A DNA stretch of 64,000 nt, taken from the NCBI RefSeq assembly GCF_025147765.1, contig NZ_CP102265.1:1923001-1987000 (forward strand). The letters run 5' to 3'. Below the pieces are notes generated by a model, which made no database searches, was not told the DNA's origin, and worked only from the letters and a program-made list of their open reading frames with translations. Position numbers and translations under genes: made by a program. Each line of letters begins with the position of its first letter. The stretch's first letter is position 1. Source of the stretch: Blautia obeum ATCC 29174 (lineage in GTDB: Bacteria > Bacillota > Clostridia > Lachnospirales > Lachnospiraceae). Shown piece after piece: positions 60,148 to 64,000 of this stretch.

Positions 60148-62550
60148 TTATTTTGCAACAAAATTAACGATCTTGTTTGGAACATAGATTTCTTTGATCA
60201 GATTCTTTCCTTCAAGGAAGGAAGCAATTCTCTCATCTGCTTTTGCGATTTCGAAAGCTTTTTCCTTATCGCATCCATTAGGAAGAACTACAGTTCCTCT
60301 TACCTTACCATTTACCTGTACACCGATTTCTACAGTCTTGGCAACTGTCTTACCTTCATCATATACCGGCCACGGAGCAACTGCAAGCAGACCTTCTCCA
60401 CCAAGGAATTCCCAGATCTCTTCGCAGAGATGTGGCGCAAATGGACTTAAGAGTTTGATAAAGATGCTTAAATCTTCTTTTCCGATATGTCCTTCCGCGG
60501 TAATTTCGTTGATCAAAGTCATCAGGCTGGCAATTGCAGTATTGAATTTCAGGTTTTCAATATCAGAAGAAACTTTTTTGATAGTGCGGTGAATCTTCAT
60601 TTCCAGTTCTTCAGAAACAGGTTCTTCAGAAAGAATATCTGTCAGGCCTGCCACACGATCAAGGAATTTCTTGCATCCTTTAACGGAGCTGTCACTCCAA
60701 GGAGTTGCAGCGCCATAATCACCCATGAACAGTACATAAGTACGAAGGGTATCAGCACCATATTCTTCTACGATATCAAGTGGATCCACAACATTTCCTT
60801 TGGATTTACTCATTTTATCGCCATCCGGTCCGAGAATCAGTCCCTGGATAGAACGTTTTGCATATGGCTCCGGAGTGTTTACAACGCCAAGATCATACAG
60901 GAAATGATGCCAGAATCTGGAGTAGATCATATGTCTGGTAACATGTTCCATACCACCATTATACCAGTCAACCGGCATCCAGTATTTCAGTTTATCCATA
61001 TCAGCAAGCGCATGAGTGTTGTGCGGATCTGTATATCTCAGGAAATACCAGGAAGATCCTGCCCACTGAGGCATGGTATCAGTTTCACGTTTTGCTGCAG
61101 CACCACATTTCGGGCAAGTGCAGTTTACAAAAGAATCAATCTTTGCAAGTGGTGACTGTCCGTCTTCGCCCGGTTCGAAATCTTTAACATCCGGCAGGCG
61201 AAGAGGAAGCTCATCTTCCGGAACAGCTACAACACCACAGTTCGGGCAATGGATAAGCGGGATTGGCTCACCCCAGTATCTCTGACGATTGAATGCCCAG
61301 TCTTTCATCTTATACTGAACGCCGGCTTTACCAATGCCTTTCTTTTCAAGTTCTTCCAGCATACGCTCGATAGAATCTTTTTTCTTGGTATAGCCGTTGA
61401 GAAATTCGGAGTTGATCATTTCGCCATCACCTGTATAGGCTTCTTTGGAAATATCTCCACCTTTAATGACTTCAATGATGTCGATGCCGAATTTCTTTGC
61501 AAAATCATAGTCACGCTGGTCATGAGCCGGTACTGCCATGATCGCACCTGTACCATAGCCCATCATTACGTAGTCTGCAATGTAGATTGGGATCTTCTTG
61601 CCGTTTACAGGGTTAACTCCCTCAAGTCCCTGAATGCGTACACCTGTCTTGTCTTTAACAAGCTGAGTTCTCTCGAACTCTGTTTTCTTGGCACATTCAT
61701 TACGATATGCAGTGATCTCGTCCATGTTTGTGACTTTGTCTTTGTATTTATCAATGATCGGATGCTCCGGTGCGATTACCATGAAGGTAACACCAAACAG
61801 GGTATCCGGTCTGGTTGTGTAGATTTCAAGTTTTTCATCAATTCCATCAATATCAAAGTTTACAAATGCACCTTTTGATTTACCAATCCAGTGGATCTGC
61901 TGCTGTTTTACATTATCCGGATAGTCTACATCCTTAAGACCTTCAAGAAGTTTATCCGCATACTGAGTGATTCTCAGATACCATACATCTTTGGATTTCT
62001 GTACGACTTCGCTATGACAAATGTCGCATTTACCACCCTGACTGTCTTCGTTGGAAAGAACAACTTTACAATGTGGACAGTAATTTACAAGAGTTCTGTC
62101 TCTGAATACAAGACCTTTCTCAAACATTTTGAGGAAGATCCACTGTGTCCATTTGTAGTAGTCCTCATCTGTTGTATCGATCACACGGTTCCAGTCAAAA
62201 GAAAAGCCAACTTTCTTTAACTGGTTGGAAAATTTCTTGATGTTTTCATCTGTGATGATACGTGGATGTGTTCCTGTCTTTACTGCATAGTTCTCGGTAG
62301 GAAGACCGAATGCATCAAATCCGATCGGAAAAAGCACATTATATCCTTCCATACGACGTTTTCTGGAAATAACCTCAAGGCTTGAGTATGCTTTGATGTG
62401 TCCGACATGCATACCTGCACCGCTTGGATATGGAAACTCTACCAGGCCATAGAACTTCGGCTTGTCACTGTTGTCCTTGGCTTCGAAGACTTTGCTTTCT
62501 TCCCACTTTGCCTGCCACTTAGGCTCAATCTTTTTAAAATTGTATTTCAT
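60148..62550 (-). CDS. leuS: Leucyl-tRNA synthetase
   Basis: 800 residues. Class I enzyme for tRNA-Leu with HIGH site PYPSGAGMHVGHI (about residues 41-53), CP1 editing domain (TRPDTLFGVTFMVIAPEHP, then MAVPAHDQRD), zinc loops HCPHCKVVLSNED and CPNCGVV, and KMSKS in DKMSKSKGNVVDP (about 580-592). GGAGGAACC lies upstream. Its promoter at 62587-62615 leaves only a short leader, so no T-box is present. Confidence 0.98.
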   Translation of the reverse strand: MKYNFKKIEPKWQAKWEESKVFEAKDNSDKPKFYGLVEFPYPSGAGMHVGHIKAYSSLEVISRKRRMEGYNVLFPIGFDAFGLPTENYAVKTGTHPRIITDENIKKFSNQLKKVGFSFDWNRVIDTTDEDYYKWTQWIFLKMFEKGLVFRDRTLVNYCPHCKVVLSNEDSQGGKCDICHSEVVQKSKDVWYLRITQYADKLLEGLKDVDYPDNVKQQQIHWIGKSKGAFVNFDIDGIDEKLEIYTTRPDTLFGVTFMVIAPEHPIIDKYKDKVTNMDEITAYRNECAKKTEFERTQLVKDKTGVRIQGLEGVNPVNGKKIPIYIADYVMMGYGTGAIMAVPAHDQRDYDFAKKFGIDIIEVIKGGDISKEAYTGDGEMINSEFLNGYTKKKDSIERMLEELEKKGIGKAGVQYKMKDWAFNRQRYWGEPIPLIHCPNCGVVAVPEDELPLRLPDVKDFEPGEDGQSPLAKIDSFVNCTCPKCGAAAKRETDTMPQWAGSSWYFLRYTDPHNTHALADMDKLKYWMPVDWYNGGMEHVTRHMIYSRFWHHFLYDLGVVNTPEPYAKRSIQGLILGPDGDKMSKSKGNVVDPLDIVEEYGADTLRTYVLFMGDYGAATPWSDSSVKGCKKFLDRVAGLTDILSEEPVSEELEMKIHRTIKKVSSDIENLKFNTAIASLMTLINEITAEGHIGKEDLSIFIKLLSPFAPHLCEEIWEFLGGEGLLAVAPWPVYDEGKTVAKTVEIGVQVNGKVRGTVVLPNGCDKEKAFEIAKADERIASFLEGKNLIKEIYVPNKIVNFVAK

Positions 62551-62586
62551 TTCTATGGTTCCTCCAACATTGTTATCTAAAAAATA

Positions 62587-62615
62587 ATTTTAATTCAATA
62601 CGTCCTGTTTGTCAA
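62587..62615 (-). promoter_or_regulatory. Sigma-A promoter of leuS
   Basis: TTGACA, 17 bases, TAAAAT on the minus strand. The -35 lies within the last codons of the AraC remnant, and the leader is about 30 bases long. Confidence 0.78.
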
Positions 62616-62808
62616 TATTTCTATTACGGTACTGAAGCGGTGTCATGCCATATTTTTCGCGAAAAATCTTACCAAAATATGCATTTGATGAAAAGCCACA
62701 GTGATAACTGATATCTGTAATGGACATTTTGGTGTCGTCCAACAGCTGCTTTGCTGTATTCAGACGATATTCCATAACATATTCAAGAGGTGTTTGGTTG
62801 ATATTCAT
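62590..62808 (-). pseudogene. AraC-type helix-turn-helix remnant
   Basis: 72 residues matching only the C-terminal DNA-binding half of an AraC/XylS regulator: TPLEYVMEYRLNTAKQLLDD (first HTH end) and SITDISYHCGFSSNAYFGKI with YGMTPLQYRNR (second HTH). The ligand-binding N-terminal part (usually 150-200 residues) and the first helix are missing. The ATG follows an in-frame TAA directly, with no Shine-Dalgarno, and a terminator sits just upstream. It looks like a decayed gene tail, with leuS's promoter using its end. A small functional domain cannot be fully excluded. Confidence 0.72.
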
Positions 62809-62829
62809 TTAGAACAATTGTTTTTTCAG

Positions 62830-62868
62830 AAAAACCCTCACTTCATTAATCTGAAGTGAGGGTTTTTT
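62830..62868 (-). terminator. Intrinsic terminator after the EF-G-like gene
   Basis: AAAACCCTCACTTCA / TGAAGTGAGGGTTTT, a perfect 15-base stem with a six-base loop, U-rich on both strands; the minus side follows the EF-G-like stop by 33 bases. Confidence 0.9.
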
Positions 62869-62900
62869 ATGTGTCTTATTATCAGAATCAGAAAAAGAAA

Positions 62901-64000
62901 TTATTCAGTAGTATCTAATTTGCTTGCTCTTGCTTCGATCTCTTTGGCCTGAATATCATTCGGAGCCTGTTCATAGCGTGCAAATTCATAAGAGAAGTCT
63001 CCGCTTCCGCCTGTCATAGAACGAAGTGTTGTAGAGTAGCCATAGATCTCAAGCTGTGGAACATCTGCTTCGATAATGGTGTTACCCGCATGATCAGGAT
63101 TCATTCCAAGGACACGTCCGCGGCGTTTATTAAGATCGCCCATTACATCACCGGTATATTTATCCGGAACAATAACTTTCATGGATACGATTGGCTCAAG
63201 AAGAACTGGGGATGCATCCATAAATCCTTTTTTGAATGCAAGTATCGTTGCCATCTTAAATGCCATTTCAGAGGAGTCTACCGGATGATAAGAACCATCG
63301 TAAAGTGTAGCTTTGACACCAACTACAGGATAGGCAGCCAGAGGTCCTTTCTGAACGCATTCCTGCAGACCTTTTTCAACTGCCGGGAAGTAGTTCTTCG
63401 GTACAGCACCACCAACAACAACCTGTTCAAATACATATGGAGTTTCCAGATCACCGGATGGCTCAAAACGCATCTTAACGTGACCATACTGTCCGTGTCC
63501 ACCGGACTGTTTCTTATGTTTACCTTCCACATCAGAATTCTTGCGGATAGTTTCACGGAAAGCAACCTTTGGTTTGGAAAGTTCGATGTCTACTTTGTAG
63601 CGCTCTTTCAGTTTGCTGACTATAATATCAAGATGCTGATCTCCCATTCCGTAAAGGAGCGTCTGTCTGTTGGCAGAATCATTTACAACACGGAGCGTCT
63701 TGTCTTCACTTGCCATTTTTGCAAGTGCCTGTGCAATCTTGTCTTCATCACCTTTCTTAACCGCTTTGTATCTCTTATAGGTATAAGGGGTAGAAATTAC
63801 AGCTTTCGGATAAAGGACCGGACTTGCCTTGGCTGCAAGGCTGTCACCTGTCTGTACGCTTGCGAGTTTTGCAATGGCACCGATATCACCTGCATGAAGT
63901 TCCGGAACTTCGAGAGGTTTGGAACCTTCCAGAACATATAATTTATTGAGTCGTTCTTCTTCTCCTTTTTCTACATTGAGAAGTGTATCATCTGATTTGA
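62901..64000 (-). CDS. Elongation factor G-like GTPase (paralogue), N-terminus beyond window
   Basis: The last 366 residues, open through the window edge. The EF-G domain II end, III (TLLYGMGDQHLDIIVSKLKE), IV (GGHGQYGHVKMRFEP, then NYFPAVEKGLQECVQKGP) and V (YSTTLRSMTGGSGDFSYEF) are seen. The HGQYGHV form and NDSANRQTLLYGMG point to the EF-G2/FusA2-like paralogue found in Clostridia beside the main FusA, which usually accompanies rpsL/rpsG; no such neighbours occur here. The exact role of this paralogue is uncertain. A shorter start at an internal Met (63716) is an artefact of the edge. Confidence 0.88.
   Translation of the reverse strand, partial: KSDDTLLNVEKGEEERLNKLYVLEGSKPLEVPELHAGDIGAIAKLASVQTGDSLAAKASPVLYPKAVISTPYTYKRYKAVKKGDEDKIAQALAKMASEDKTLRVVNDSANRQTLLYGMGDQHLDIIVSKLKERYKVDIELSKPKVAFRETIRKNSDVEGKHKKQSGGHGQYGHVKMRFEPSGDLETPYVFEQVVVGGAVPKNYFPAVEKGLQECVQKGPLAAYPVVGVKATLYDGSYHPVDSSEMAFKMATILAFKKGFMDASPVLLEPIVSMKVIVPDKYTGDVMGDLNKRRGRVLGMNPDHAGNTIIEADVPQLEIYGYSTTLRSMTGGSGDFSYEFARYEQAPNDIQAKEIEARASKLDTTE

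Noticed and set aside
63090..63941. 283-codon plus-strand frame opposite the EF-G-like gene
   Set aside because: Antisense shadow with aromatic/Cys-rich low-complexity product.

Overview
This 64 kb window reads as a stretch of chromosome from a spore-forming, anaerobic, low-to-moderate-GC Firmicute of the family Lachnospiraceae; a Blautia-like genus is my best guess. The signs are an Rnf complex in rnfCDGEAB order, a sodium-pumping decarboxylase operon, spore genes (alpha/beta SASP, GerW/YtfJ, DacF-type carboxypeptidases), T-box control of tyrS, and many short proteins of a kind I associate with this family. About nine tenths of the genes lie on the minus strand, so the fork probably travels from high to low coordinates. 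I saw no phage, insertion sequence, CRISPR array, rRNA or tRNA.

Layout. 1-8.0 kb: coaD (cut by the edge), rsmD, a divergent mgsA, a SASP gene, an alanine/cation symporter, a basic-tailed protein, recG, fakA/yloV and an Asp23 protein, with rpmB divergent. 8.4-13.8 kb: a 45-aa membrane protein, gerW/ytfI, NUDIX, PBP and ftsW-type genes. 13.8-18.2 kb: U32 peptidase, zapA, ruvBA. 18.4-23.4 kb: the rnf operon. 23.6-28.6 kb: a YprB-like nuclease, then S1, ispH, cmk and an HI0933 flavoprotein. 28.7-33.9 kb: a five-gene biotin-dependent decarboxylase/transcarboxylase operon. 34.1-42.5 kb: two DD-carboxypeptidases, a phospholipase C-like protein, scpAB, a phosphoesterase, a molybdopterin-binding protein and cardiolipin synthase. 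42.6-47.2 kb: rpsU, alaS, tyrS and a tyrosine T-box. 47.2-51.8 kb: an exopolysaccharide control module (cpsBCD, an Ig-like protein, LCP). 52.0-53.2 kb: a small plus-strand locus with a Cys/Gly/Asn-rich protein and two helical proteins. 53.3-57.3 kb: pgsA, rimO, rpoZ, gmk, remA, yicC. 57.5-60.1 kb: YitT and NFACT proteins. 60.1-64 kb: leuS, an AraC remnant and an EF-G-like gene running off the edge.

How the parts fit. Rnf and the decarboxylase operon are both membrane ion-motive systems and fit a fermentative anaerobe conserving energy through ion gradients. Cell-wall and division genes (ftsW/PBP, zapA, two DacF-type enzymes, LCP, cls, pgsA) are spread along the window with core translation and repair genes.

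The region is mostly conserved core genome and I found no clear new defence or mobile system. The points most worth a second look are the Cys-rich small-protein locus at 52.0-53.2 kb with promoter-like elements resembling sporulation sigma sites, the union of two carboxyltransferase types with a sodium pump, an MgsA homologue lacking several catalytic residues, a palindrome over the rpsU promoter, and a tyrosine T-box that may also govern alaS.
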